In this document: piece after piece, positions 35,691 to 47,600 of the stretch
Position numbering within the stretch: the stretch's first letter is position 1
Layout: each line of letters starts with the position of its first letter
Origin: Humulus lupulus
Taxonomy: Eukaryota; Streptophyta; Magnoliopsida; Rosales; Cannabaceae
Reading direction: 5' to 3'
NCBI RefSeq assembly: GCF_963169125.1
Contig: NC_084798.1
Span: 198,395,481-198,459,480 of the forward strand
Length of the DNA: 64,000 bases
Notes under the pieces: generated by a model
Told to the model about the DNA's origin: nothing
The model's database searches: none
Seen by the model: only the letters and a program-made list of their open reading frames with translations
Program-made: the position numbers and the translations under genes

Positions 35691-38507
35691 TGCAACGCCC
35701 TAAACTCCAGGGACCGTTACGGTGTGCAATTTGAACAGTGCTAAACTCGCTAATCGAGTCATTTGGCCATAATCGTGTAACTAAGTATGATTAGCGATTT
35801 AGGATTAAAAATTTTGGTTAAGAGATAACGTTTTACTAAAACGTTTACGGTATACATTGGGATCCCAAAAATATAATTTAAAGGTTAATTACAAGAAAAT
35901 ATTTACAATCAGCCGATCTAAGCGGCAAAACAAGGTTTAACCCTATTTCCTCTTTCAACCCTCGGCCGTGGCGGTCGAGCAGCCGCATATGTACACATCG
36001 TCACCTAAGCTCTCCAACTCAAGGATGGTCCAGCTTTCTTTTGCCTTTACCTGCACCACATAGCACCCGTGAGACGAAGCCCAGCAAGAAAACTCAATAT
36101 GCTCATGAACAATAATATAATGTCATAAAATCATATCTGGCATGCCTCGCAATTTATAGCCTATTCAAGCATGCAAATAAGTTCAGACAATGCTGGGGAA
36201 TCTAGGATAAGAAATCCTGCCCTCCTGATTGGATGACTATCAAGTCAATCCTAATCAGATGAGTGATTTAACATTGGTGGTTCTGTTAACCATAATGAGT
36301 GACTGACAAGCAAGTCACCACGGGGCTTAACACCCATAGCCATGAGAATGATGATCATTATAATCATACATAGCTTATAGCCCTGAACAGATGAGTTAAT
36401 ATCACTTTGAGGTACTGTTAAATCATAATAAGTGACTGACGAGCAAGTCACTACGGGGCTCAGTACCCATAGCCATGTGACAAAGCAGTCACTTGGGCTT
36501 TCTGACCATGGCTCTAATCAGATGAGTGACTGACGAACAAGTCACTATGGGGCTCGACACCCACAACCATGTGACGAAACAGTCACATGGGCTCAACACC
36601 CATAGCCATGTGACTAAACAGCCACTGGGGCTCTCTGGCCCTGGCTCTAAGTGACTAGCCTTAGGCTAGACAAGCACTTTTAGTTTTCCTCAAACTTGAG
36701 GTTGGTCCAGCATTAATGCTCATTTGAGTCATTCAATGTAGATGTCGATTAGATCTAATCTTTGTCGGCTTGCGTTAAACAAGCTAAGACCGTTCTTGAA
36801 TTTTTAGTCAATGCCACGTGACTAGTGCTCAGTATTACTGCCAAACTTGACAAGTAGGTTATAGCTTCACATTTAATACTGACACCATTGCCAATTCTGA
36901 CTAGTTAGTCAGTGCCACACACAAGTAAGCAATGCTACCATGCATATATCATATGTCAAATATCCAAATGTAGGGCATTCAGCATGCTTACTTAACAATT
37001 GCTATCATAATTATGATCATGCACAAACACAGAGACTCAAGCTCTGATCAATATCACATTCAACATTCATGGCATGCCCTAATCACATGTTTCTCGTGCA
37101 TCACATGAATCACATACTGGGTGCAGTTTTCTTACCTCTGGTTTGAGCGAGAAATAACAATTGAATGACCCTTGAGAATGATCGATCCTTTTATTCTTTA
37201 ATGGTAACCTAGTCATAACCAAATATGGGATTCCATCAATAAAATCAATAATAAAGGTTCCCGGACCAAGACCTAGCCTCCAGAACATCAAATCCCATTA
37301 AACCGGGTAGTAGGAACAATTCCGAGGCCTAAGGTTTGAGTCCCCAAGCCAAAAACTCAATTTTGGCCAAAAATGCTCTTAAGGGCTGCGACCCTACATC
37401 CACCATGCTGTGCCCCGCCTCCCAAACAGAGGCGCCTGCCTCTCCTGCACCCTATGCCGCGGCATTGCCTCCCAAGCCCCTCGTCATTGCCTGGCCATCA
37501 GCCAAAAACCCCTGTTTTCTCCCATCAAAACCTCATTTTTTTCCCTCTTTTAATCCTTCCAAAACTTACTCAAACACCTCCAAAATCCAAACCAAGCATT
37601 CCCACAACACAATCAACATTCCCACAACAAAATCCAAGCTTTGAACCACCAAAAACCCACCAATTACTCAATTCTATAATCAAAAGTTCTAACTCAAAAA
37701 TAACTTCAAAACATAGTAAAAAACCAGAAATTCATGGCTGAATTCTTATCACAAGCTCAAGATCAAACCCTCTTCAATGGCTGAACACAAGCCTAGAACC
37801 TCAAGCCTTGATTCCCACACTAGAATCCTCAAACTTAGCTTCAAAATTCCAAAGGGAAGGAAGAGGAAGAGATGATCGAGAAGAGAGAGAGAGGACGATG
37901 ATGATACTCTATTTCTAAGGCTACCTTCAGCTGAGGGAAAAGGTGACTAAGTCACTGATTTTGGTCCAAAATGACCATTATGCCCCTAGGGTCAAAACAC
38001 TCTCCCAAGACCCATTAAGGGCAAAATAGTCCTTTCACCACTTATCCCGCTAATCATAATTAACGTCCTCCAATTCCCATTATTCCCAATATTCTCAAAT
38101 ACTAATAAATCACATCCCATTACCCTTTAATTCCCAACAATGTTTAAATCACCAAATTACCCCGAGACTCACCCCGAACCCCAAAACTAACCCCGTTATG
38201 ACAAGACCGATAACTTGCATTCAAAGATCGTCTTATGTCGAATGGCTCGAAAAAATCCTCATATAACGTGGTATTATTCATAATTCACCCACATGCATGA
38301 AAATACACAATCACGCCCTCAACGGGCCAAATTACCAAAATACCCTTATAATTAAAAATAGACCCATATGCATGCATTTATCATCATATTATAACATAAT
38401 TCACATAAACATTCATATAATCATTTAAGAATATAATAAATCAATTATGGCCCTCCCGGCCTCCTAATCAAGGTCCTAAACCTTATTAGGGATTTTGGGG
38501 CATTACA
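35691..38507 (-). mobile_element. Solo LTR (family 3), 2817 bp
   Basis: It runs from TGCAACGCCC to GGGGCATTACA with the duplication AATAC at 35686-35690 and 38508-38512. It is the closest relative of the copy at 11421. Internally it has a degenerate tandem block at 36240-36640, in which GTGACTGACRARCAAGTCAC recurs. It also has palindromes at 37383-37465. The Pro-rich frames at 37336-37741 are not genes. Confidence 0.9.
37383..37465. repeat. Decayed palindrome cluster inside LTR
   Basis: GGGCTGCGACCCT (37383-37395) is a weakened copy. ATGCCGCGGCAT (37454-37465) is a perfect 12-bp palindrome. Both are in the position equivalent to the clusters of the other family-3 LTRs. Confidence 0.75.
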
Positions 38508-39100
38508 AATACTCCCACTCAATTACATTACTAAATCTCCAAGATGTAAGTATGGGCTAGATCGTAGGGTAAGCTGGTAACGAACAAGTCAAAAGATTTA
38601 AATAATATAATTAGCATAATATTATCACTCAGAATTAAGATTGACTATAACCTATGGTCAACGTTGTAACATTTATTAAATTCGATAACAACGATCCTTA
38701 TTTATCGATCAATAATCAATATCGGTCCTAGTCTGATGTAACTAAATACATCCGATCTTATCTACTTGGTCAATGCCTTGGACAAGGCATCACACCCCGA
38801 ATGTGTAAGTAGATCATATCGTAGATTGCTTAATAAGTGAAAATATAATGCCCTGATCTAATCTTAGGACTCGCTCTTTTGAACATATAATTACAACTAT
38901 AATCCATTGTGATCTTGTCACTATAATTGTAACTATCCATATGTTCAGGATTTTATAAATGTTTGTATTATTTCAATAATCATGTAATAAAACAAGCAAG
39001 CAACACGGTTGTCAAACTAAATGATTTCTACCACTTTTATCAATAATATAAAATCGTGTTACATGTCCGACATTGTTTTATAAGGGCATAAAACCCGACA

Positions 39101-39151
39101 AACTCCCACTTAACCTTTTAAAACAAATGGGGCATGTTTCTCAAAACCATG
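39101..39151 (-). mobile_element. Copia-like element: polypurine tract and 3' internal end
   Basis: This is the short internal stub upstream of the 3' LTR on the minus strand. It ends in GGTTAAGTGGGAGTT immediately before the LTR, a plausible polypurine tract. It is cut at 39151 by gypsy element 1, whose left target copy is CCATG (39147-39151). Confidence 0.65.
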
Positions 39152-39793
39152 TGTTGACTAACGATTTAGCCAATGACACGGAGTCACAAAAAATAATAAA
39201 TATTTGTAAGCTGAATGCAAATAACTAAACAAACTAGGATTTATAGTGGTTTGGCCCCAGATATTGGTAATAACCTACTTCCACTTAGTGTTGTTATTTA
39301 CGTATTATGAAACCTGAGATCAGCAAATTAGGGTTTACTGAGTTTCACAAGCTCCAAAAAAGAATACAAAGGTTTGTATATCAATAACACTGATTCTCTC
39401 CAAATACCAATTATTACGTCCCATTTTCAAAGAGTCCCTTGAGTCCTATATATAGGCTCAAGAATTTACCTATGGGCCGATGGGCTTTAGATAAATGTTG
39501 ATTTAAGAATATTTAAGAAATAAAAAAAACATAATATTTACATAAAAATAGGGTCAAATATCTTAGAAATATCTGACTTATAACCGTATTTGAAATATGG
39601 CTTCGTTACCACGACCAGACCTGGTCGCATATTCAACACATCTTCTACCGTACGATTAAGTATCGTTATTAAATCCATCGAGTAACACATCTTGATCGCT
39701 GGTCGACCTAGATGTAATCACTAAATAGTCACGTGCAAGCCACGTGCACACTAATCTGGCCACGTGAGCAAGTAGTATCTTTTAGGGTAAACA
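39152..39793 (-). repeat. 3' LTR of element 1
   Basis: The 642-bp LTR begins (minus strand) TGTTTACCCTAAAAG and ends GTTAGTCAACA. Its last 149 bp align without gaps to the surviving end of the 5' LTR at 55044-55192 with eight mismatches. Confidence 0.88.
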
Positions 39794-39808
39794 TTTTCCC
39801 TCCAAGTT
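39794..39808 (-). promoter_or_regulatory. Polypurine tract of element 1
   Basis: On the minus strand AACTTGGAGGGAAAA abuts the LTR start TGTTTACCC. The same arrangement (CTTGGGGGGAAAA) is seen in element 2 at 55815-55827. It primes plus-strand DNA synthesis in the family. Confidence 0.8.
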
Positions 39809-40004
39809 TATTTTAATGTGATTAGCATTTAATAAACTTACTCGACCAGAAACCTGTTTGACCTATCACATCTGTCAGCGCCTCTTCGAAAAAGCAACCA
39901 ATTATGACCCTTACAATTTCCCAGAAATATTTTGGCGGCTATTGCAATTCCCCATACATCGAAATTCCATTCCCATCATTACTCTTTACTAATGCCCCGA
40001 GCAG

Positions 40005-40172
40005 TATAAATATAATCCCTTTCAGCCTTTTCATTTTTTTCCAAAACATTCTCTCTCCTTAAGAACTCATAAAAAACCTTCAAGAAAACTCAGAAACTTC
40101 AGTGCAATCTGAGACGTATTCAACCAACTCCGAGCAAAATCTTTGTGATTTCTCCTTCAACTCATACTTCAA
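40005..40172 (+). promoter_or_regulatory. Antisense promoter and 5' UTR exon of the additional gene, element 1
   Basis: A TATAAATA box lies at 40005-40012, and a leader follows that ends at the donor CTTCAA|GTAAGTTT (intron 40173-40672). The acceptor TTCTCAG leads to the ATG six bases further on. Element 2 has the same layout: TATAAATA at 56048, donor CCAA|GTAAGTTT and acceptor GTTCGCAG. The promoter is outside the LTR, between the polypurine tract and the gene. Confidence 0.7.
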
Positions 40173-40678
40173 GTAAGTTTTCGAATCCACCCTCTCATTT
40201 ATATAGAATTTTTCATGTACTCTGGTCTTGATTCACGAATTTTTGTAACTGCATTTCTGCTGTTCTTGAGAAATCTTTTGGGTAATCGGGTTTAGGCTAA
40301 CATACATAGAAAAAGTATGCTAGCAGAGGGATTTTAGGCAATATAAAATACTAGAAAATGCTTAAAAAATAATGAGGGGAATAGGAATACTGATTTTGGG
40401 TCCAAAATCGAAGTAAAAATTCGATTTCAAGTTTTTTCGGAAAAACTGGGTTTTTCCCGCTTATTCTTGGAGTTGAAAAGTTTTTCTGAAAAAAAAATTC
40501 ATTTTCAATCTTTTATCTATTTTTTCAATCTGCTCGCACATTTATTGTGTTTTTATCAGGATGTTGCTGGTCTTATAAAAGCTTGCTTTTATACACGAGC
40601 AACGTTATCCTTGCTTTTCTCTTTCTTCTATCTATTGGTCGTAGGTTCTCACTTCCCCTTTACTCTTCTCAGATATTC

Positions 40679-43222
40679 ATGCATGATCCTTGGGGAGGTA
40701 AGAGACCAATAGATGACGATCTTCTCGCTTTGTTGTTCGAGGACCAAGAACAACCTTCTTTACCCTTTCCTGAGCCTTCATCTTCACAATCAAACCCTAC
40801 GACCAGTCTTCCACCCAACCAACCAAACATGGGTCGTGTCAAATACATTGCTCGTAGGAAAAAGAAAACGACTGATTCACCTTCTAACCAATCTGCAACC
40901 AATACTGAGGGTCCTTCAAACGACCCTCAACCTCTAAATTTTTAACCACCTGACATTCAGCCCAAAGCTCGTCCTCGCGATGGCCCTCGAGCAGAAGTAG
41001 ACTGGTATATCGCCCCTCCTAGTGTCATATCGACCAGGATAGTGGCAAAATACCCCAAGAAGTACGGACTTCCTAGGATTACCCTACATAAATCCACACT
41101 CGACCAAAGGGCAAACATGCCCAGAGGCACCTACAGCGCCTGGTCGATGTATCATATAGAGGCAGAGGCAATCTTGCCCTTGCATGAATTTTTCCAAGGG
41201 GTGGCCAATTATTTCGAGGTCGCCCCTTTCCAAATAACACCCAAGGGATATAGAGTACGTTCAACACTCTATATCCTATATAACCACAAAAAATGGCCTG
41301 TGCCAACTACGCATGAGATCAACTATCTGTTCGATCTCAAATCCAACCCTAATCAAAACAATATGGGATTTTTCCACTTTTGTCACCAAGAATCTTCTCG
41401 CACGTTCCTGAGCGATGTTACTCACAAGTCCAACGTAGGAAAATACTTCCAAGAGTACTTCTTTACTACCGGCCTGGTTGCCGATAATCTGGCCTTCACA
41501 CGAGGAGGTAAACTTTCTAACCACTGATCGAGTCTTCTAGTTATTTTTTGTCTTTTCTTGTCCTTAGTCATCTTGTGCTGCATCTAGGTCCATGGTACCG
41601 ACCAGACCCCACTCCAGAGATGGAGATAAGAGCCGCAGTCTTGGCCAGCATGACCAATATAGAAATAAGCATCAAGAGGCTGGTCACGGAAAGCAATTTA
41701 AGGCTGGTCAGCCTTTTGGAACCTCATCAGGAAGTGAGGGAATCCACTGCGGGGAGTGCCACTGGAGAAGGTACCGAAGGACAAGAAATCCCCGAGCAGC
41801 AGCAGGATGTGTCACAACCCTGGAGACGACAACCAACAGGAGTGACCATTCGAGAGCCAATCACCAACCCTCGAACTGCCAATACTCCTGCCCATCATGG
41901 GAGGGGAAAACAAAAACTACCGGAATACATTGGTCCTATACTTGAATCCTCAGATGACAACGGTATAGAATTCTCTCTTCTAGATAACTTTCCCATCCCT
42001 TGTCATTTATCTGACAAGGATGGCAACTTTAAATTTACGACTAGTAATTTTAGCTTGGACTTCTTCGAGGCATATAATGAGTGTAGCAGTAGTTCTTTAG
42101 TTAATATAACGACCAATAATAAAAGTTTGGGTATACTACTTAGAATTTCTCTTTACATTATTCCATTATTGCTCCAAACTATTTCTTAACATATCTGCTC
42201 ATTTGTTTTTGTTTTGTAGTCATGCCATCTGATGATGCTTTTGATATGTATGCCTCTGCAGACGCTCCTTCGAGCAGGAAAAAGTCGAGCAGAAAATACC
42301 TCGGGGAGAGTCGTGGTGAGCCTTCCAGAAAAAGGACTCGACCAAAAGACCCTCTGGCTCCTGCTCCGTCCAGAACTACAACACCTCCTCCTCCTCGCAG
42401 TACCCCTTCCTCCAAGCAGGCAGGAAGATCTTTGGCCGCTAATCTACTGAACAATGCCTTTAATTCTACTTACGAAAAGCTGCAAAAATTGTCCAAGCAC
42501 CGTCGCAGCTAGGAAGCCTTCGCCAATCTTCCCCTACTGAAGCACAGCCAGGTTCTTAATCGCACGATTACTGAAGTCCTCAGCGTAAGTTTCTTCTATA
42601 TTGTGTTTTAGTTGAACAACATTTTCTCTAATTGTCTCTAACAATTTCATTTTTTCCTTGTTCGCAGGGTATCCTTACCATGAGAAATGGATGGCATCAC
42701 ACTGAGGAGATCGAGGCCATACACGTCGAGGAGATTAAGGCGTCTGAAGGCAAAGTCGCTAGTTTATCCTAGGAGCTAAAGAGGACCCAAGAAGAACTGG
42801 CCAAAGCCATTGCTGCCAAGGAGAAGTTCAAGGAAACTTCGGAGAACAACTTCATGGAAGTAGCCAAACTTCAAGAAGATTTGGTGGCCAATATGAAGGA
42901 GGCTACTGGACTAGAGGAATGGGTCAAGCTGCTCAAGGAAACCAATTCCGAAAACCCAGAGAGGTTCAGAGGAGCTACCTTTAACTGTTTCTACCTATTC
43001 TAGAAGAACAACCCAGAGGAAAATTTCAACTACCTTCCTGAGAAAATGAGGTAGGTTGAACTCGCGAAGTGCGCTGCTCGCTAAGAAGAGGAAATGAATG
43101 CTCAGAATGCCTCGGACTCTCCTGAAATCTCTCTGGCGACAGGCATCGAAGGTGTTGAAGAAGATGCTGGAACATCAGTCAACCAGCAGTCTCAACAAGA
43201 CCCACCTCCAACTGCACAATAA
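40679..43222 (+). pseudogene. Additional antisense gene of element 1 (Transposase_28-like)
   Basis: Coding exons are 40679-41507, 41588-42130, 42220-42584 and 42668-43222, all with GT-AG introns and phases that join correctly. The product starts MHDPWGGKRPIDDD. It has a low-complexity basic segment, then a conserved core (YSAWSMYHIEAE, LHEFFQGVANYFEVAPFQI, EINYLFDLKSNP). An acidic Ser/Pro linker, a KKSSRK-type basic stretch and a C-terminal coiled coil follow (about 42700-42960). The core matches the domain known as 'putative gypsy type transposon' (Transposase_28). Its biochemical role is unknown. Stops at 40943-40945, 42510-42512, 42770-42772 and three more in the last exon make this copy dead. 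It faces the end of pol, tail to tail, across 43223-43897. Related antisense genes are known in other Tat elements such as Grande. Confidence 0.8.
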
Positions 43223-43897
43223 TAATTTTTTTTATGTAACTAGAACATACGAACAATAGTTCATAATGTTAAGATAATTTTGTTTCCTAAGGCAGCTTTT
43301 TCTTTTTAATTATTTTAATTACATCCGAGCAGCAATTGCTCACGGTGTAAAGAAATTTCATTGTGATATTGTAATATACTCATTGCTATTATAACATCTG
43401 CTCGTATGACCGAACTTAGCATAACACTTTGTTAAGATTTCACAAAATTAACTAAAAATTTTGAAAATACTCTAAGTGTTGTAATATAATTTCCCTTATG
43501 TTGCTCTTGTGTTTACATATGCCTGTTGATATGCTTTGCTCGCTTAGTATCTTATATGCCCCCCAAGTGATCGAGGAGCTTAAGGTTCTCGGTCACTTTC
43601 CATGACCAAGTCTTGTTCGAACACTACTGCTCGCGTACTATATAAACAATTAATGATAATATATCAAAACACACACGTAAATGAGCAAATACTTGTAATA
43701 AATACAATAATTGGCAAGAATAACTAGCTGCACACAATTCCTTTTATTTCTTGTAATAGAATGGACACCATCGTGTCTGTACGAGTGATCAAAATTGATC
43801 TTACACTTATAAGCGACTAGTCATTAACTGACCAACCCTTGTTCACAAACTTGTAAAAAGTAAAATTAATACAAGCCAACTCTTTAAAAAGAAGTGT
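43223..43897. other. Tail-to-tail spacer of element 1
   Basis: Non-coding, AT-rich DNA between the stop of the antisense gene and the pol stop. It must hold 3' ends for both transcripts. It aligns with 59306-59995 of element 2 (shared ACATCCGAGCAGC, ATATGCCCCCCAAGTGAT and GTAATAAATACAATAATTGG). Confidence 0.7.
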
Positions 43898-43937
43898 TTA
43901 TTGATAATACTTGTGCAGGTGTTCTCCATTCCAATAG

Positions 43938-45852
43938 TGTAGAGTCCAAGAACTTTACTTAGCTAATTGTTCAGTAGTATTATAGTATGTTTAGTATTAT
44001 CTTTGTTACTGTGGATTTTTGGTTCAGACCGGGAATTATTTGGACACTCATAGTAGTACTTATAGATTTTCTAAGTTTAACCTATAGTTTAAGAATATTT
44101 AGTATAACCTAAGGTTTGATTAATGTGACTGATATTAAGGATTATATTTATTATATTATAAGGTTTAGACATCAACCAATAGGATTTTAAGCACATGTTA
44201 TGAATGGTGATTAAGGATTAAGTATTTTTGAGGATTAAATTTAATAAGGAGTAAAGTTTGAATGTTATAGGGTCAGTCAGCAGCTTTGAATACGTTGAAG
44301 GCTTAGTCAAGGTTGTTTACTCCATTCAAACTTAGCTAAAAATGTGTAATTTCGTGTTTAAATATTCAGCGTATGCTGATATATCGCAGCTATAGGGGGC
44401 GATATATCGCAGCACGTAGATACGGAAAACACGAGACGATGCACGGTCGCCTCGGGCATACTGGCCCAGGCTATATATCGCCTACAGGGGGTGATATATC
44501 GCCTCCTCCAGCATGAATTCAAACTCTTTTGAATTCTTTTCCTTTCAGCCATTCAAACTTCTTCAAAAGTCCAGCATCTTTTTAACGAGTCTTCAGCCTC
44601 TGCTGAACGATTATTCAAATGATTTTCACCTAAAAAATCCATTATTTTTATTCAAGTAAAATCAAGATACTTTCATTCCCAAACTCTATAAATAGGACCT
44701 AGTACCCAGCCATTATTCACCTTTTGCTCTAAGTTCAGAAGCTGCTAGTGTTAAGTGAGTGTGAGAGTGTAAACACCTGGTTTGGGAAAATCATAAGCTT
44801 AAACATCATAAGCTTATCAAACACTTTGGGAAGTGAGGTTCTATAGTATTTCGGTTGAGGAGTAGATTGGTCTTTCAAGTCTTTGAGGTAACCAAAACTC
44901 TAGTTCATTTCTGTATTATGTTATTTTCTTTCTCATAGTCTTCTACTCAATCTCTAACCTTAATCTTCATTTTGGTTAGGGAATCTAAGTTCTTGAGCAC
45001 ATAAGTTTCGGTAAGCATGTTTCTCAAATGGTTTAGTCTTTCCATCCCTTTCATTTCATCTTCTTTCTTCTTTAGACTCACTCTTTCTTATGGTTTTAGG
45101 AGTGTTCCAAAAAGTCCCAACTCAGTCCACACATCTCGGTAACTTTGGTAAGGAAAATAGGCTAGAATCAATATGTTATATGCTTATGTTATCTTATGTT
45201 TTATGTTGTTAAATGTATTATGATATGTATGCATGTATGTTTGTAGGCTTGGGCATATGACCCATATGACTAACAAGACCCCAAATGGGTTCTGGGCATA
45301 TGACCTACTTAGCTAGTAGGACCCCACTAATCCCATGGGCATATGCTTGTTTAGTCTATGGGACCCCAAGTAATAATGGCCATTATAATAAGTGTATGTT
45401 ATATGTATTATGTTAAGTCTTTATGTTTCTTATGAAATTATGTTTATGACTATGTGTTAGATTTTCCTTGCTGGGCATTAGGCTCATTCCTTTTTGTTTT
45501 ATGTGCAGGAAAATAAGCTTAGAGGCGGAAAGATTCGTGACGCTTAGAGGATGTGTATCGATGGTGAATGGAGTCAAGGGGCCGAGCGTTATTTCGATTC
45601 GAGGATGTAGTTTCTGTTTTATGTTTTTTTTTTTTTTACATGTATTTTCCGCACCACTTATGTAATGTCTTAAATCATGTTTTGTTTTTTTAAAGACAAT
45701 GGGATCCCACATCCTTCTTAGTATTCTATTTATTTGTAAGTAACTCTTATTTTACAAGTTACTCAATAAAATTATGGTATTTTCATAAAAATGTAAGTTT
45801 TATGTATAGTTTCGTTAATGGTCCAAATAGTCTAGATTAGTGGGTCATTACA
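43938..45852 (+). mobile_element. Solo LTR (family 5) in integrase
   Basis: The 1915-bp LTR starts TGTAGAGTCCAAG and ends GGGTCATTACA, with duplication AATAG at 43933-43937 and 45853-45857. Element 2 shows the empty site, CCATTCCAATAGCGAGG, at about 60026. A TATA box (CTCTATAAATAGG, TATA from 44687) gives plus orientation. The TTGCTGGGC...GTGCAGG block near 45468-45510 suggests kinship with the family-3 LTRs. Confidence 0.92.
44379..44502. repeat. GATATATCGC palindrome cluster inside LTR
   Basis: Copies are TGATATATCGC (44378-44388), the perfect 12-mer GCGATATATCGC (44399-44410), CTATATATCGCC (44471-44482) and GTGATATATCGCC (44491-44503). The last lies about 185 bp upstream of the TATA box. 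Confidence 0.88.
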
Positions 45853-47025
45853 AATAGCGAGGAACGAGTTCTTCATTTAAGGGAGCAAGTTTACATGTGC
45901 CTGGTTGAAGGATTTCTCCAATTTGATAGGGACTTTCCCAGTTTGGTCCAAGTACACCAGCATGTTGGTCGTGAGTATTGAGAAAAACTCTTCTAAGTAC
46001 TAAATCTCCCACGTCAAACTTTCTTTCATGTACTTTAGAGTTGAAATATCGAGCGACCTTTTGTTGGTAAGCTGCAACTCGGAGTTGAGCCTGCTCGCGC
46101 CTTTCGTTAACCAAGTCCAAAGACTCCATTAATAACTGATTATTCGTGCTCTGGTCGTATGTTAGCCTTCTATGTGATGGGGGATCTAACTCAACAGGAA
46201 ACATGACCTCATATCCATAGGCCAAGGAAAATGGCGTATGGCATGTTGCTATTCGGTGAGATGTTCTATACGACCAGAGTACTTCTGGCAATTGTTCTGG
46301 CCACGCCCCCTTTGCTTCTTCGAGCCTTTTCTTCGGTGTGTCCTTTAGAGTTTTGTTAACGGCTTCATCCTATCTGTTAGCTTGTCGATGAGAAACTTAT
46401 GAAAAACTCTTTGTAATACCATGTTGTTCACAGAAGTTAGTGAAAAGATCTCTGTCAAATTGTGTGCCATTATCCGAGACAATTTTCCTTGGTAACCCAT
46501 AGCGACATATAATATTTTTGACGACGAAATCCAATACTTTCTTGGTCTTGATTGTTGTGAGTGGCTCAACTTCGACCCACTTAGTAAAGTAGTCAACAAC
46601 AACTACTTTATACTTGACATTCCTTTTCCTTGTAGGCAAAGATCTGATCAGATCAATCCCCAAAACTGCGAACGACCATGGGCTTTGCATCTGTTTGAGC
46701 TCATTTGGGGTTGCTCGTGGTATCTTGAAGAATCTTTGGCACTTGTCACACTTTTTTAACAAATTCCATAGAATCCTCGATCATGGTAGGCCATAAATAT
46801 CCTTGCCGTAGAATCTTTTTTGACAAACTTTGCCCCTCAACGTGATCTCCACAGAAACCTTCATCCACTTCTTGCATCAAGCTCTTAGCTTTTTCCCAAG
46901 AGACACACCGTAGTAAAGGCATTGAGTATCCTCGTCTATACAAGATTCCATCAACCAATATAAACCGAGTTTATTGTCTTCGAAGCGTCCTCGCCTTGTT
47001 CCTTTCTGCTGGTAATACTCTTTGT

Positions 47026-47600
47026 TCAAGATATTTGATTATGGGTTTCATCCATGTGTCTGATGTTTGTATCATTAGTGAGGATTCTTTCACTTGAATG
47101 TTTGGTGCCAAAAAATGTGTCGACTGGTACTATGCTCAAGGCACCAGAATCTTTAGCAAGTGCTAACTTGGGTAATGCATCAACATTTGAATTCTGATCA
47201 TGAGGAACTTGCAGGAGAGTATACTTCTCAAATTGTGCCAGTAAGTCTTTTTCTTTGTTCAAATAAGCCACCATCTTGAGACCCCTAGCCTGATATTCTC
47301 CCATAATTTGATTAACTACTAGTTGAGAGTCATTATATACATCTAGTGACTTTATATTCATATCCTTGGCTAGTCTTAATCGTGCGAGCAGAGCCTTGTG
47401 CTCGGCTTCATTGTTGGAAGCCACAAAGTTGAATTTGATCGCACAGTAAAACCAATGTCCCTCTGGTGTGATTAAAATCAACCCCGCCCCTGTGTTGTGC
47501 TCGTTGGAAGATCCGTCTACGAACAATTTCCAGATAGGGGATTGAAATTGACCATCGGTCTCTACCATCGGTTCGCTAACAAGGAGTCCGGTGAACTCCG
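47026..47600 (-). pseudogene. Second (chromosomal-type) RNase H of element 1
   Basis: The domain reads LFVDGSSNEHNTGAG, then [20 protein letters not shown] and DQNSNVDAL, so the four acidic residues of an RNase HI are in place. Its position between the retroviral RNase H and integrase is diagnostic of Tat elements with two RNase H domains. It would degrade RNA in the RNA-DNA hybrid. The frame is open for about 180 codons, but the flanking domains are broken, so the polyprotein cannot be made whole. Confidence 0.88.

Larger units (their letters stand above)
34450..39100 (-). mobile_element. 3' LTR of a copia-like element (family 2), with nested solo LTR
   Basis: On the minus strand the LTR starts TGTCGGGTTTTATGCCC at 39100 and ends near 34450. 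Without the nested LTR it is about 1.83 kb, as in the family-2 copies at 4258 and 49074. Directly upstream on the minus strand is AAGTGGGAGTT, a polypurine tract typical of copia elements. So this is a 3' LTR, not a solo LTR, and the body of the element lies to the right, beyond the gypsy insertions and off the window. The low end is placed by alignment with the other copies. The host is the first intron of the MULE transposase. Confidence 0.75.
43898..46980 (-). pseudogene. Integrase of element 1, split by a solo LTR
   Basis: Read on the minus strand, zinc-binding, catalytic and C-terminal parts run 46958-45853. The last 13 codons (WNGEHLHKYYQ, stop at 43900-43898) lie beyond the solo LTR. 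The zinc motif keeps GDHVEG and CDKCQRF but its first His is an Asp (EVDEGFCGDH). Catalytic Asp residues are seen in GIDLIRS and SDNGTQFD, and the Glu in DEAVNKTLK. A stop two codons before that Glu and a frame break near 46390 disable it. Integrase would insert the cDNA into the genome. The C-terminal GPNWESPYQI block is the usual GPY-like region. Confidence 0.88.

Noticed and set aside
37336..37741. Pro/Ser-rich frames of 102 and 122 codons
   Set aside because: Two overlapping frames with C-rich composition inside a solo LTR; not conserved in the sister LTR.
40679..43222. Antisense gene as a retroviral-type envelope
   Set aside because: No signal peptide, membrane segment or cysteine pattern; it is antisense to pol and has introns, and the core resembles Transposase_28.
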